NCBI GenBank assembly: GCA_944391115.1
Contig: CALXSJ010000008.1
Span: 90,590 to 154,589, forward strand
Length of the DNA stretch: 64,000 nt
DNA from: an uncultured Victivallales bacterium
GTDB taxonomy: Bacteria; Verrucomicrobiota; Lentisphaeria; Victivallales; UBA1829
Direction of reading: 5' to 3'
Below are positions 48,131 to 57,131 of the stretch, piece after piece. Under the pieces are notes generated by a model that searched no databases, had not been told where the DNA came from, and was given only the letters and a program-made list of their open reading frames with translations. A program made the position numbers and the translations under genes. How positions within the stretch are numbered: position 1 is the first letter of the stretch; each line of letters starts with the position of its first letter.

Positions 48131-50118
48131 TTTGAAGTGAACTCGCCGGATTCCACCGCCTGGCGGAGGAAGAAGTCCAGCGTCATTTTGATGGAGTCTT
48201 TCAGTTTGACCCGCGGTTCCCAGTCACAGTATTTCTTCGCGTTGCGGATGCTCGGTTTCCTGTGCTGGACGTCCTGATATCCCCTGCCGTAGAAACTGCT
48301 GCTTTCGACTTCCTTGTATCCGGCGAAAGGCGGGAATTTCTTCCGGAGCGGATGTTTGCTGAACTGCCTGACCAGTTCTTCGGCAAGTTCCCGGATGCTC
48401 GCTTCGTTGGAGGGGCATCCGATGTTGATGATCTTGCCGTCGCATCTGCCGTCCTTGTTCTCAATGATCCGGAACAGGCATTCAATGCCGTCTGTGACAT
48501 GGGTGAAGCAGCGCTTCTGCGCGCCGCCGTCGATCAGCTGGATCGGCGTTCCCTGGACGAGGTTGAGGATCAGCTGCGTGATCGCGCGTGAACTGCCGAT
48601 TCTCGCGGACGAAAGACTGTCCAGCTTCGGTCCCATCCAGTTGAACGGGCGGAACAGCGTGAATTTGAGCTGTCCCTTCGCCCCGTAGGCCCAGATGACG
48701 CGGTCGAGCATCTGCTTGGAGCAGGAATAAATCCAGCGCTGCATCCGGATCGGGCCGGTGATGAGCGGGGAGTTGTCCTCGTCGAAATTTTCGTCCGTGC
48801 ACATGCCGTAGACTTCGGAGGTGGACGGGAAAATAATGCGCTTGCCGTATTTGACGCAGCAGCGGACGATCCGGAGATTTTCCTCGAAGTCCAGCTCGAA
48901 CACGCGGAGCGGATTCCTCGTATATTCGATCGGCGTCGCAATCGCGACCAGCGGGAGCACGATGTCGCACTTGCGGACGTGATATTCGATCCATTCGCGG
49001 TTGATTGTGATGTCGCCCTCAAAGAAATGGAATCCGGGCCGTCCGATCAGATCGGAAATGTAGTTGGAACGCAGATCCATGCCGTAGACTTCGTAATCGC
49101 CGCTTTCCAGAAGGCGTTCGCTCACGGCGCTCCCGATGAATCCGTTGACGCCGAGGATCAGGACGCTTTTCTTTCCCTTGCCCGCGCGGCCGCGGAGCGA
49201 GTTCGTGAAGACCATCTTTTCCACAAGTTTGCATTCCTCGGCCAGCTGCGTTCCGGAGGAATAGAGTCCTCCTTCCAGTTGCGCATAGCGGACCGTGATC
49301 GCGCCCTTTCCGCAGGCGATGACAAGCGGATTGGTTGAAATCACTGTGCCGGGGAAGGCTTTCGGCGCATTTTTCGCCTCGGCGACCTCCCAGAAGATAT
49401 ATTTCTTCTCTCCGAGATAGCTGAATGCCCCGGGATAGGGACGGGTTACACCGCGCACGAGATTGCGGATCTCCGCGGCGCTCCGGCTCCAGTCGATCAG
49501 ACCGTCCGCCGGCTTGCGGCCGCCGAAGTATGTGGCCTTTTTTTCATCCTGCTTCACGCCTTTGAGCGTGCCTTTTTTCAGTTTCGGAAGCGCTGCGCGC
49601 AACAGTTTCGCCGCCGCCTTTGCCGCTTTTTCATGCACGTCGCGCGCTGTGTCGGACGGTCCGATCGGAAATTTCTCCTGCGCGAGGATATCGCCGGCGT
49701 CCGGTTTCTCCGTCATATAATGGAATGTCACGCCGGTTTCCTTCTCCCCGTTGATGACGGCCCAGTTGATCGGACAGCGTCCGCGGTATTTCGGGAGCAG
49801 CGAACCGTGGAGATTGACGCATCCTTTTGCCGGAATGGCGAGAATCTCTTTCCCGACCAGATTCCGGTAATAGAAGGAGAAGATGAAATCCGGTTTCATC
49901 TTTTCGATTTTCGCGATCCAAAGCGGATGATTGATGTCGTCCGGCGCGTAAAGAGGAAGTCCCTTCTGCGAAGCGAGTTCCGCGACCGAGTCGAACCAGA
50001 GATTTTCGTTCGGATCGTCCTTATGCGTGAACACCGCCTGAATTTCAAATCCGTTTTCGAGCAGCGCCCGGATTCCTTCGCATCCGATATTGTTGTAGGC
50101 CAGAACGACAGCTTTCAT
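48127..50118 (-). CDS. arnA: Bifunctional UDP-Ara4N formyltransferase / UDP-GlcA C4''-decarboxylase
   Basis: Both halves of ArnA are present. The N-terminal formyltransferase shows [27 protein letters not shown] near residues 100-125 (catalytic Asn and His) and the Asp in KPDAGDIL. The C-terminal SDR oxidative decarboxylase begins [18 protein letters not shown] near 320, with [19 protein letters not shown] and the catalytic Tyr-x-x-x-Lys in [10 protein letters not shown]. Length (663) equals the enterobacterial enzyme. AGGAG precedes the ATG. arnB, which acts between its two reactions, is absent here. Confidence 0.96.
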   Translation of the reverse strand: MKAVVLAYNNIGCEGIRALLENGFEIQAVFTHKDDPNENLWFDSVAELASQKGLPLYAPDDINHPLWIAKIEKMKPDFIFSFYYRNLVGKEILAIPAKGCVNLHGSLLPKYRGRCPINWAVINGEKETGVTFHYMTEKPDAGDILAQEKFPIGPSDTARDVHEKAAKAAAKLLRAALPKLKKGTLKGVKQDEKKATYFGGRKPADGLIDWSRSAAEIRNLVRGVTRPYPGAFSYLGEKKYIFWEVAEAKNAPKAFPGTVISTNPLVIACGKGAITVRYAQLEGGLYSSGTQLAEECKLVEKMVFTNSLRGRAGKGKKSVLILGVNGFIGSAVSERLLESGDYEVYGMDLRSNYISDLIGRPGFHFFEGDITINREWIEYHVRKCDIVLPLVAIATPIEYTRNPLRVFELDFEENLRIVRCCVKYGKRIIFPSTSEVYGMCTDENFDEDNSPLITGPIRMQRWIYSCSKQMLDRVIWAYGAKGQLKFTLFRPFNWMGPKLDSLSSARIGSSRAITQLILNLVQGTPIQLIDGGAQKRCFTHVTDGIECLFRIIENKDGRCDGKIINIGCPSNEASIRELAEELVRQFSKHPLRKKFPPFAGYKEVESSSFYGRGYQDVQHRKPSIRNAKKYCDWEPRVKLKDSIKMTLDFFLRQAVESGEFTSK

Positions 50119-50149
50119 TCGTAATCTCCTGCTATCTTAATACGTTGCA

Positions 50150-51109
50150 TTATTTTTCCCCGGAAGTTCCCGTGACCTTCTCCACAAAATACTGCGGACG
50201 TCCGCGGGCATTCAGATGAATCTTGCCGATGTATTCCCCGAGCAGTCCCATCGCGGCGAACTGCCCCCCCATGAAGACAAAGGCGATGGAAAAGAGCGTG
50301 AATACGCCGTTTGCGCCCCAGTCTTTGTCGTAGATCCGCGTCATGATGAAGATGACGATACCGAACACGATGCCGAGAAAGGCGATGAAGAAGCCGAAGA
50401 AGGTCAGCATCCGGAGCGGGAAGGTGGAGGTCCCCGTCAGCAGGTCATACTGCAGCGCGATCAGCTTCCAGATGGAGTATTTCGACTCTCCCGCGGCCCG
50501 TTCGGCATGACGGACGTTGACTTCCACCGAACGCCGTGCAAAGGACATCGCCAGCATCGGAATGAATTTTCCCTGCTCGCGGCAGTTCAGAATCGCGTTG
50601 ACGACCGGGCGGCTGTATCCGCGCAGCATGCATCCGTAGTCTGTCATGACCTTGCCCTTCGTCAGTTTTCTTACGATCAGGTTTACGGTTTTGGAGGCAA
50701 GCTTGCGGAAGATTGTGTCTTTTCTGTTTTCCCGGATGGAGCCGACAACGTCATAGCCTTCCTCCAGTTTTTCAACCAGCTTGTGAATTTCCTCCGGCGG
50801 ATTCTGCAAATCCGCGTCCAGCGTGACGACGTATTTTCCGCGGGACTGGGCGAGCCCCGCCGTCACCGCCGCGTGCTGCCCGAAGTTTGTCGTAAGAATC
50901 ACGCCGATGATCTTGCCCGGATGGTTGCGCGAGGCTTCCTCGATCAGGGAAACAGAGCGATCCGTGCTCCCGTCGTCGACCAGGATGATCTCCCAGGAGC
51001 GCTTCATCGCTTCGCAGGCGGCCAGGGTCCGCCGGATCATTTCCGGAAGATTCGGTTCCTCGTTGTAGACCGGAATCACAATGGACAGTTCAAGTGCATC
51101 CGTTGCCAT
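50150..51109 (-). CDS. arnC: Undecaprenyl-phosphate 4-deoxy-4-formamido-L-arabinose transferase
   Basis: This GT2 enzyme loads formylated aminoarabinose onto undecaprenyl phosphate at the inner membrane. It begins LSIVIPVYNEEPNLPEMIRRTL, with the DxD-type motif TLDADLQNPPEEI near residue 98 and ILVDDGSTDRS. Two C-terminal membrane segments (about 225-250 and 262-285) anchor it. The start at 51109 follows GAGGAG; an ATG at 51142 overlaps the promoter region. DPM-type transferases look similar, but the arn gene order decides the name. Confidence 0.92.
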   Translation of the reverse strand: MATDALELSIVIPVYNEEPNLPEMIRRTLAACEAMKRSWEIILVDDGSTDRSVSLIEEASRNHPGKIIGVILTTNFGQHAAVTAGLAQSRGKYVVTLDADLQNPPEEIHKLVEKLEEGYDVVGSIRENRKDTIFRKLASKTVNLIVRKLTKGKVMTDYGCMLRGYSRPVVNAILNCREQGKFIPMLAMSFARRSVEVNVRHAERAAGESKYSIWKLIALQYDLLTGTSTFPLRMLTFFGFFIAFLGIVFGIVIFIMTRIYDKDWGANGVFTLFSIAFVFMGGQFAAMGLLGEYIGKIHLNARGRPQYFVEKVTGTSGEK

Positions 51110-51151
51110 GCTTTTTCTGCGGCTCCTCAATAAAATTATCAATGTCTGTGC

Positions 51152-51180
51152 AATATACTGCCTGCGCAGGGATATTCCAA
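51152..51180 (-). promoter_or_regulatory. Promoter of the arnCADT operon
   Basis: Minus strand TTGGAA (51180-51175), a 17-bp spacer and TATATT (51157-51152), 42 bp before the arnC ATG. Confidence 0.55.
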
Positions 51181-51187
51181 ATCCGGA

Positions 51188-52990
51188 TCACTGAAAAATC
51201 AGGATTTTCCTCCGGTTCCGCTCCGGAACGTTCAGTGCAACAATGACATATTTCTCCCGACGGTTGTTTCTGTGCTCCCATTCCCGCACGGGTTCGGCCA
51301 TGAACACGTTTTCCTGAATGATTTTGCGGAGCTCCGGTGATTGAATTTTCTGCCAGTCGCGGTATTCGGCGATGACGGCGGCGGGTTTCTTTCCTGCATT
51401 CCGGATGTAGGCTCGCAATTTTTCATCCAGACTCTCTCCCGGAAAATCATCCGCGAGAATTTCAATGTGTTCTTCAAATGCGAGGTAGTAGGATATTTTG
51501 TTGTAGTTCTTCGCCAGATATGCCACATCGCTCTGGGAAATGCCCGATTCCTTCATTTCATGCGCCGCCTCCAGAATGAAGGGTTTTCCTGTCCGGAGTT
51601 CCGCATCGATGACAGGAAGAAGAAAGGCGAACAGGAAGATCAGCAGAACAGCGCACGAAACTGCTGTGCCGTGGAAGGCGGCGCAGGGGCAGAAATCCCA
51701 TTTCACGCCGGATGGATTCCGCTTCCGGAAATAGAGAAACAGAAAGATGAAAAGCAGTCCCAGGGGAATCGGCGCGGCGTAAATGAGGAAGTGGATGGTG
51801 TGCGGCAGTTCGAAGGAAAACAGCCTGCCGGTGAAGAACCAGATTGCCGGAAGGGGCAGGATGAGACAGCCGCCGATGAGGAAAATATACCGGTAGAGAT
51901 TCATCAGCCCCTCCTTTGCCCGTTCGAGCAGCCCTTCTTCCGGGCGGCAGAGATAAAGCGCCGTCAGAATTGCGCAGTAGGGAAGGATCGGGAGAATGTA
52001 ATAGACGCGTTTTGAGCCCGAGAGCGAGAACATGAGGAAAATCGCGAGAATGGAGAGTGCCAGCCAGCGGTCATTGCCGGAAAGCGTTTTCCACTTTTTG
52101 AACGCCCATGCGAGAGAGAGAAGGAAGAAAGGGGTCCATGGCAGCAGCAGCTGCGGCAGATATTTGAAGTAGTCATACCAGTCGCCCTTGTGGTCGAAGG
52201 GCATGAAAAAACGCGTGATGTTTTCACGGAATACGAGATAGACTCCGTCAAGTGACGTGTCCCCGTTCTTGAGCGCTACAATCAGGAACGGCAGAAAATA
52301 GAGCAGCACGGAACCGGCCATGGCGGCGAAGAAGCGTGCATTGAGATGCTTTTTCCAGGTCCGGGTCACCATAAGATCCACCAGAACGACAAGGACCGGA
52401 ACCGCGATTGCGCTGAGTCCTTTCGTCTGACCGCCCACCGCGCAGAGCGCGCCGAAGACCAGATACGGGAGGAACGATGTTTTTTCACGGTTCCGGATAT
52501 ACCAGGCCGCCGCAAGCGTGCTGAATGCCGTGTTCAGCATGTCCGCCTCCGCAAGGCGGCCCCAGAAGGCGAGGCTGTATACCGTCAGCAGAATCCAGCC
52601 GGCTGTTCTTCCAATATCCCGGCCCCAGAGTGCCGCCGCGATTGCACGGGTCGCCCACAATGCCGCCAGCGCCGCCAGCGCGCTCGGGATCCTGGCGATC
52701 AGTTCATTCACGATTCCGTTGTTGAAGAGTGCGCAGAAGGCAATGAACCAGTAGCTGAGAATCGGTTTGTCGAAATAGATTTCAAAATTGATGGTCGGCT
52801 GGAAGAAGTTGCCGCTCAGATACATTTCCCTTACAATGGCAGTCCAGCGCGCTTCGGAGCCGGAGATGCCTTTGACTCCGAGATTCAGGAAAAGCAGCCC
52901 GCAGGCCAGCGCCCAGAAAAGCACTTCGGGAAGGTGCTCCTTTGTGAAAAATGAGTTCCGTTTGTTTATGATAACCGGCTTTTTCATCAT
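51188..52990 (-). CDS. Second ArnT-like/GT39 membrane glycosyltransferase
   Basis: The 600-residue polytopic protein belongs to the same superfamily as ArnT, with about 12 membrane segments. The acidic motif expected near the N-terminus reads KGISGSEARWTAIVREMYLSGNFFQP, followed by YFDKPILSYWFIA. The ArnT motif DETRYAEIA is thus replaced by SEARWTAIV, keeping Glu but not Asp. The start at 52990 follows GGAAAGGAAATC. It precedes arnC by 78 bp with a promoter between. It may glycosylate a different acceptor; its donor is unknown. Confidence 0.82.
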   Translation of the reverse strand: MMKKPVIINKRNSFFTKEHLPEVLFWALACGLLFLNLGVKGISGSEARWTAIVREMYLSGNFFQPTINFEIYFDKPILSYWFIAFCALFNNGIVNELIARIPSALAALAALWATRAIAAALWGRDIGRTAGWILLTVYSLAFWGRLAEADMLNTAFSTLAAAWYIRNREKTSFLPYLVFGALCAVGGQTKGLSAIAVPVLVVLVDLMVTRTWKKHLNARFFAAMAGSVLLYFLPFLIVALKNGDTSLDGVYLVFRENITRFFMPFDHKGDWYDYFKYLPQLLLPWTPFFLLSLAWAFKKWKTLSGNDRWLALSILAIFLMFSLSGSKRVYYILPILPYCAILTALYLCRPEEGLLERAKEGLMNLYRYIFLIGGCLILPLPAIWFFTGRLFSFELPHTIHFLIYAAPIPLGLLFIFLFLYFRKRNPSGVKWDFCPCAAFHGTAVSCAVLLIFLFAFLLPVIDAELRTGKPFILEAAHEMKESGISQSDVAYLAKNYNKISYYLAFEEHIEILADDFPGESLDEKLRAYIRNAGKKPAAVIAEYRDWQKIQSPELRKIIQENVFMAEPVREWEHRNNRREKYVIVALNVPERNRRKILIFQ

Positions 52991-53046
52991 GTGATTTCCT
53001 TTCCGCTGGATATGCATGGCAGTATTGTTTATCCTTGAAACCGGAT

Positions 53047-53075
53047 AGTCTACCATTGCGGAGGACGGAAATCAA
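53047..53075 (-). promoter_or_regulatory. Promoter of the second GT39 gene
   Basis: Minus strand TTGATT (53075-53070), a 17-bp spacer and TAGACT (53052-53047), 56 bp before the ATG. Confidence 0.45.
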
Positions 53076-53163
53076 CATGCGATTGGTTAGAATCCTGTTA
53101 GGAATTCATGAGAAACAAAAATCCCGGTGTTCCGGAATCCGGATGCCCGGAGCGCCGGCCTGT

Positions 53164-53799
53164 CTATTTTGAAACAACGAAGATGCAGTTCGAGGCAAAG
53201 AGATTCGGCCAGAGCGGCGCAAGGAAACGCAGGGAGTCGCCGGGCTGTGCAAGGGGGATTTCCCGGACGATCCGGATATGTTTGTCTCTGCAGAGATGAC
53301 GGAAGTCGCTCAGCGTTCCGGGATGGATGTTCGCCGTTTCATACCATTTCACCGGCAGGCTCCGCGTCACGGGCATGTTGCCGCCCATCATCTGGAGCCG
53401 CGCATCGAAATGCGCGAAGTTCATGAGGCTGATGATTCCCTTGTTGCCGATCCGCAGCATTTCCGCGAGAAGCAGGTCCGGATGCATGACGGCCTGGAGG
53501 GTCCGGCTCAGGATGACGTAGTCGTAGCTGTTGTCCGTGAATTCCGGGAGTGCGCCGTCCAGATTCGACTGGATGACGGGGACGCCGCGGCGGACGCATT
53601 CGATGATCTTGCCCTGATCGAGTTCCACGCCCATGACTTTGGCGCCTTTGAGCATTTTCAGTGCCTTGAGAAGGCGTCCGGAGCCGCAGCCGAGGTCGAG
53701 AATCTTCGCTCCGTGGGGGATCATGTCGGCGATGACGGCAAGGTCCGAACGGGAGATCAGGCGGTGGTCGTTCACATGAATCGTGTTTCTCATCGTCAT
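53164..53799 (-). CDS. metW: MetW-like methyltransferase-fold protein
   Basis: MetW proteins are encoded next to metX and assist homoserine acetylation. The sequence has an AdoMet-binding motif ILDLGCGSGRLLKALK near residues 33-48, then VMGVELDQGKIIECVRRG, and the MetW-type stretches YDYVILSRTLQAVMHPD and LPVKWYETANIHPGTLSDF. Length (211) is typical. The ATG overlaps the metX stop as ATGA, so the two are co-translated. Confidence 0.94.
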   Translation of the reverse strand: MTMRNTIHVNDHRLISRSDLAVIADMIPHGAKILDLGCGSGRLLKALKMLKGAKVMGVELDQGKIIECVRRGVPVIQSNLDGALPEFTDNSYDYVILSRTLQAVMHPDLLLAEMLRIGNKGIISLMNFAHFDARLQMMGGNMPVTRSLPVKWYETANIHPGTLSDFRHLCRDKHIRIVREIPLAQPGDSLRFLAPLWPNLFASNCIFVVSK

Positions 53800-54941
53800 T
53801 CCTCCATGTAGATGTTGTTCAGGAAGCCGGTCATCAGCCGGGAAAGCGTTTCCGCTTCGAGCAGAAACGCGTCATGCCCGTAATCGGAACGGATATTGCA
53901 GAAGGTCACGTCGTTGCCGTTTTCAATCAGCGTCCGCGCCATGTCGCGCCCGTGGTATTCCGGGAAGAGCCAGTCGCTCGAGAAGGAGACCACGAGGAAG
54001 GGGCAGTGCACGTTGTCAAACACTTTGAAATTGTCTCCGTCCGCCTGGTCGGAAACATCGAAATAGTCGATTGCGCGCGTGATGTAAAGATAGCTGTTTG
54101 CGTCGAACCGTTCCACAAAACAGTTTCCCTGATGGTTCAGATAGCTTTCCACGCGGAAGTCCGTGGAGAAATCGAAGGAGTAATCCTCCGACGACTGCAG
54201 CTTGCGCCCGAACTTGTGACGCATGGACTCTTCGCTCAGATAGGTGATGTGGCCGAGCATGCGTGCGATCGCCAGTCCTTTCTGCGGCTGTTCGCGGTAG
54301 TTTCCCCCGTTCCATGTCGGATCCGCCATGATCGCCTCGCGCCCGACCCAGTTGAAGGCGATTGCCTGCGCCGGAATGTGAATCGCCGTGGCGATCGCGA
54401 TGACGGAGGAGACCATTTCCGGATAGGAGATCGCCCACTGTGTCGCGAGCATGCCCCCCATCGAGCCGCCGACGACCGACAGGAGTTTCCGGATTCCGAG
54501 ATGGTCGATCAGAAGTTTCTGCGCCCGCACCATGTCCTGAATCGTGATGACCGGAAAATTCATGCGGTAGGGTTCTCCCGTGTCGGGATTGATGGAACCC
54601 GGCCCGGTCGTGCCGGAACAGCCGCCGAGGACGTTGCTGCAGATGATGAAGTACTTTTCCGTGTCGAACGGACGTCCCGGACCGACCATTTCATCCCACC
54701 AGCCGGGCTTCCTGTCATTTTCGTCATGACGGCCCGCCAGATGCGCATCCCCCGTCAGCGCATGTTCCACAAGAATGGCATTGCCTGCATCCGGATTCAG
54801 TGTTCCGTAGGTTTCGTAGCGGATGTTCAGGTCGCGCAGAGTCTTGCCGCAATCCAGCTCCAGACGGGCGCTGGAATGAAAATCCTGCGGCGTCACAATG
54901 CCGACGGACGATTCCGTCCTTGTCTCCGTTTTTTCACTCAT
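53796..54941 (-). CDS. metX: Homoserine O-acetyltransferase
   Basis: This alpha/beta hydrolase-fold enzyme acylates homoserine at the start of methionine synthesis. Motifs are VEHALTGDAHLAG, the nucleophile elbow SVVGGSMGGMLATQWA near residue 155, and the catalytic Asp and His in SFSSDWLFPEYHGR and DYGHDAFLLE near the C-terminus. Length (381) is normal. GGGAGG precedes the ATG at 54941; an ATG six codons upstream is less likely. MetH elsewhere in the window completes the end of the pathway. Whether acetyl or succinyl is used cannot be told with certainty. Confidence 0.95.
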   Translation of the reverse strand: MSEKTETRTESSVGIVTPQDFHSSARLELDCGKTLRDLNIRYETYGTLNPDAGNAILVEHALTGDAHLAGRHDENDRKPGWWDEMVGPGRPFDTEKYFIICSNVLGGCSGTTGPGSINPDTGEPYRMNFPVITIQDMVRAQKLLIDHLGIRKLLSVVGGSMGGMLATQWAISYPEMVSSVIAIATAIHIPAQAIAFNWVGREAIMADPTWNGGNYREQPQKGLAIARMLGHITYLSEESMRHKFGRKLQSSEDYSFDFSTDFRVESYLNHQGNCFVERFDANSYLYITRAIDYFDVSDQADGDNFKVFDNVHCPFLVVSFSSDWLFPEYHGRDMARTLIENGNDVTFCNIRSDYGHDAFLLEAETLSRLMTGFLNNIYMEE

Positions 54942-55027
54942 TGCAACCTCCCGGTGCACCGTAACTTCTCAGGTGTCTGTCTTTCAGTATTCCGGGGTGC
55001 GCGCGGAATCTTTCTCCCCGGATAAAG

Positions 55028-55070
55028 AAAAACCGGAACCTCGGCATTTCCGCCCCAGGCTCCGGTTTTC
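55028..55070 (-). terminator. Rho-independent terminator after purC
   Basis: AAAACCGGA (55029-55037) pairs with TCCGGTTTT (55061-55069), with further CCT/AGG pairing inside. On the minus strand a T-run follows. Confidence 0.85.
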
Positions 55071-55086
55071 CCGCGCTGCCGAAGGA

Positions 55087-55986
55087 TCAGGCAAGCGTCC
55101 TGCCGCTCAATGCTTTCAGGGCATCCAGATATTTTTCCCGTGTTTTCATGACGATTTCTTCCGGGAGCGCGGGCGCCGGAGGCGTCTTGTCCCAGTCCAG
55201 ACCTTCGAGATAATCACGGACAAACTGCTTGTCCAGACTCGGCGGACTGCATCCGACCCGGTAATCGCTCTTCGGCCAGAAGCGGCTCGAATCCGGTGTG
55301 AGCACCTCGTCGATCAGAATCACTTCGCCGTTGAAATCGCCGAATTCGAATTTTGTGTCCGCAAGAATGATTCCGCATTTTTCCGCATGGGCGGCGGCTT
55401 CCTTGTAGATGCGGAGCGTGCAGTCGCGCACCTTCTCGGCTTTTTCCCTTCCGACCAGTTCCGCGGCTGTCTCGAAGCTGATGTTCTCATCATGCCCGCT
55501 GTCCGCCTTTGTAGACGGCGTGAAGAGCGGTTCCTCCAGTTTCTGCGCCTGACGGTATCCGGCAGGAAGCGGAATGCCGCAGACCTTGCCGCATTTCTGA
55601 TAATCCTTCCATCCGCTGCCGATCAGATAACCGCGGACAATGCATTCCAGCGGAATTGTCTTCGCCTTTTTGACGATCAGGGAACGGCCCGCGAGATCAC
55701 CGGCAACCGCCTTCAGCGATTCCGGAAAGGCTGCAGCATCCCAGCAGAGCAGATGGTTCGGCATCCAGGAGAGGAACTCGAACCAGAAAAGCGACATCTG
55801 GGTCAGAACCTTGCCTTTGTCCGGAATTCCGTTCGGCATCACGCAGTCGAATGCGCTGATTCTGTCCGTCGCGACGAACAGCAGACTGTCGCCGAGATCA
55901 TAAATGTCGCGCACCTTGCCTCTGTGGGGTTCGGGAAGCCCGGGAATCGAGGTTTCCAGCAATGCTCCGTTGGAATCGTATTTCAT
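55087..55986 (-). CDS. purC: Phosphoribosylaminoimidazole-succinocarboxamide synthase
   Basis: PurC joins aspartate to CAIR in purine synthesis, using ATP. It shows [27 protein letters not shown] near residues 21-47, [13 protein letters not shown] and the ATP-site motif LADTKFEFG followed by [15 protein letters not shown]. The long C-terminus ending [15 protein letters not shown] is of the bacterial/yeast long form (299 residues). It follows rplU by 19 bp and shares its promoter; a terminator closes the unit. Confidence 0.96.
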   Translation of the reverse strand: MKYDSNGALLETSIPGLPEPHRGKVRDIYDLGDSLLFVATDRISAFDCVMPNGIPDKGKVLTQMSLFWFEFLSWMPNHLLCWDAAAFPESLKAVAGDLAGRSLIVKKAKTIPLECIVRGYLIGSGWKDYQKCGKVCGIPLPAGYRQAQKLEEPLFTPSTKADSGHDENISFETAAELVGREKAEKVRDCTLRIYKEAAAHAEKCGIILADTKFEFGDFNGEVILIDEVLTPDSSRFWPKSDYRVGCSPPSLDKQFVRDYLEGLDWDKTPPAPALPEEIVMKTREKYLDALKALSGRTLA

Positions 55987-56005
55987 GACCGTCCCTTTTC
56001 AAACC

Positions 56006-56314
56006 TTAAGCGATGGAAGTGATTTTGACTTTCGTAAGTTCCTGTCTGTGGCCTTTGCGCTTCCGGTAGCCTTTGCGCCGTTTCATCTTGAATGCGATGA
56101 GCTTGGGGCCGCGGAAATGCTCCACGATTTCCCCTTCGACCCTGGCGCCTTCCACGAGCGGAGCTCCGATTTTGATCTCCGCGCCTTCTCCGACGGCGAG
56201 AACTTCCGTAAAGGCAATCTTCTCTCCGGCCGCGCCTTCGAGACGTTCCATCGTGACGACATCCTGTTCCTGGACCTTGAACTGTTTGCCGCCGCTGGCA
56301 ATCACTGCGTACAT
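56006..56314 (-). CDS. rplU: 50S ribosomal protein L21
   Basis: The 102-residue protein starts MYAVIASGGKQFKVQEQD and ends with the RNA-binding segment KMKRRKGYRKRKGHRQELTKVKITSI, the L21 signature. GGAG precedes the ATG at 56314; an upstream ATG at 56401 lies at the promoter and is not the start. In most bacteria rpmA (L27) follows, but here purC does. Confidence 0.97.
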   Translation of the reverse strand: MYAVIASGGKQFKVQEQDVVTMERLEGAAGEKIAFTEVLAVGEGAEIKIGAPLVEGARVEGEIVEHFRGPKLIAFKMKRRKGYRKRKGHRQELTKVKITSIA

Positions 56315-56386
56315 GATAAACTCCTGCACTGTTTTATGTTGATCTTTCTTTCGATATTTCAGAAAAACAATCTTCCGAAGCCGCTT

Positions 56387-56414
56387 AATATAATCCGTCA
56401 AAGAAATTATTCAA
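56387..56414 (-). promoter_or_regulatory. Promoter of rplU-purC
   Basis: Minus strand TTGAAT (56414-56409), a 16-bp spacer and TATATT (56392-56387), 72 bp before the ATG. Confidence 0.6.
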
Positions 56415-56565
56415 ATGCAAAACATCCGATTTCATCTTTTTTTCCGGTCCTCCATCCTCCTCGTTCTGTTCCGCACCATGAAACCTGCACCTGCCGGCAG
56501 ATAAAAGGGGAGGGGAAGAGAGGTTCCGGCATCCAGCATTTCCCGCCGTTTTTCCTGATTCCTGT

Positions 56566-57051
56566 TTATTTTTCCGCGCGGGCGAGAATTTCAAGGCAGG
56601 TCTGCGGATCGTTCGCCGCGAGGAAGGCGGCTTTGAGACGTCCGTCGAAAAACAGCGATCCGATTGCGGCAAGCACTTTCAAATGGGTCAGTTTCTGATC
56701 CTTTCCTGCGATAATCATGAAAACCAGCCTCACCGGTTTGGAGTCCAGCGAGTCATAGTCGGAGATCCCGTCGCGGCAGATGCCCAGCGCCATGCAGGTC
56801 TTTTCCCCGTTCTGGAGTATGATATGCGGCGTCGCGATGCCGTTTCCGATTCCGGTGCTCAGCAGGCTTTCCCGGTGGAAAATCGCCCATTCCAGATCAT
56901 CGCGGTCGCCGTATTCCCCCTCCCGGGCGATCCGGTCGATCAGCGCGTTGAGGACTTCGGCCTTGGTGCGGCGGCCGTTGAAAATCACGATCCGGTCAGC
57001 CGAAAGCAGGTCGCCGAGAATAATGTGTTTTGCTGTAGTTTCTTCCTGCAT
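56566..57051 (-). CDS. PTS EIIA protein of the fructose/nitrogen type (PtsN-like)
   Basis: The 161-residue protein is a single type 2 EIIA domain. It shows HRESLLSTGIGNGIATPHII near residues 61-80, whose His is the expected phosphorylation site, and VRLVFMIIAGKDQKLTHLKVLAAIGSLF. Such stand-alone proteins regulate metabolism or transport and do not carry sugar. GGGAG precedes the ATG at 57051. It follows the phosphohexomutase gene by 80 bp on the same strand. No HPr or EI gene is in the window. Confidence 0.88.
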   Translation of the reverse strand: MQEETTAKHIILGDLLSADRIVIFNGRRTKAEVLNALIDRIAREGEYGDRDDLEWAIFHRESLLSTGIGNGIATPHIILQNGEKTCMALGICRDGISDYDSLDSKPVRLVFMIIAGKDQKLTHLKVLAAIGSLFFDGRLKAAFLAANDPQTCLEILARAEK

Positions 57052-57131
57052 GATGGATTCTCCCGCTGCTGAATGATGCAAAATCGTGTGGAACTGTATC
57101 ATAAATCCGCGTCTTTTCAAGATTGCGGAGC

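Noticed and set aside
54942..55027. SAM riboswitch before metX
   Set aside because: The leader is under 90 bases and shows only a GGTGCACC palindrome beside the ribosome binding site, which fits no SAM aptamer I know.
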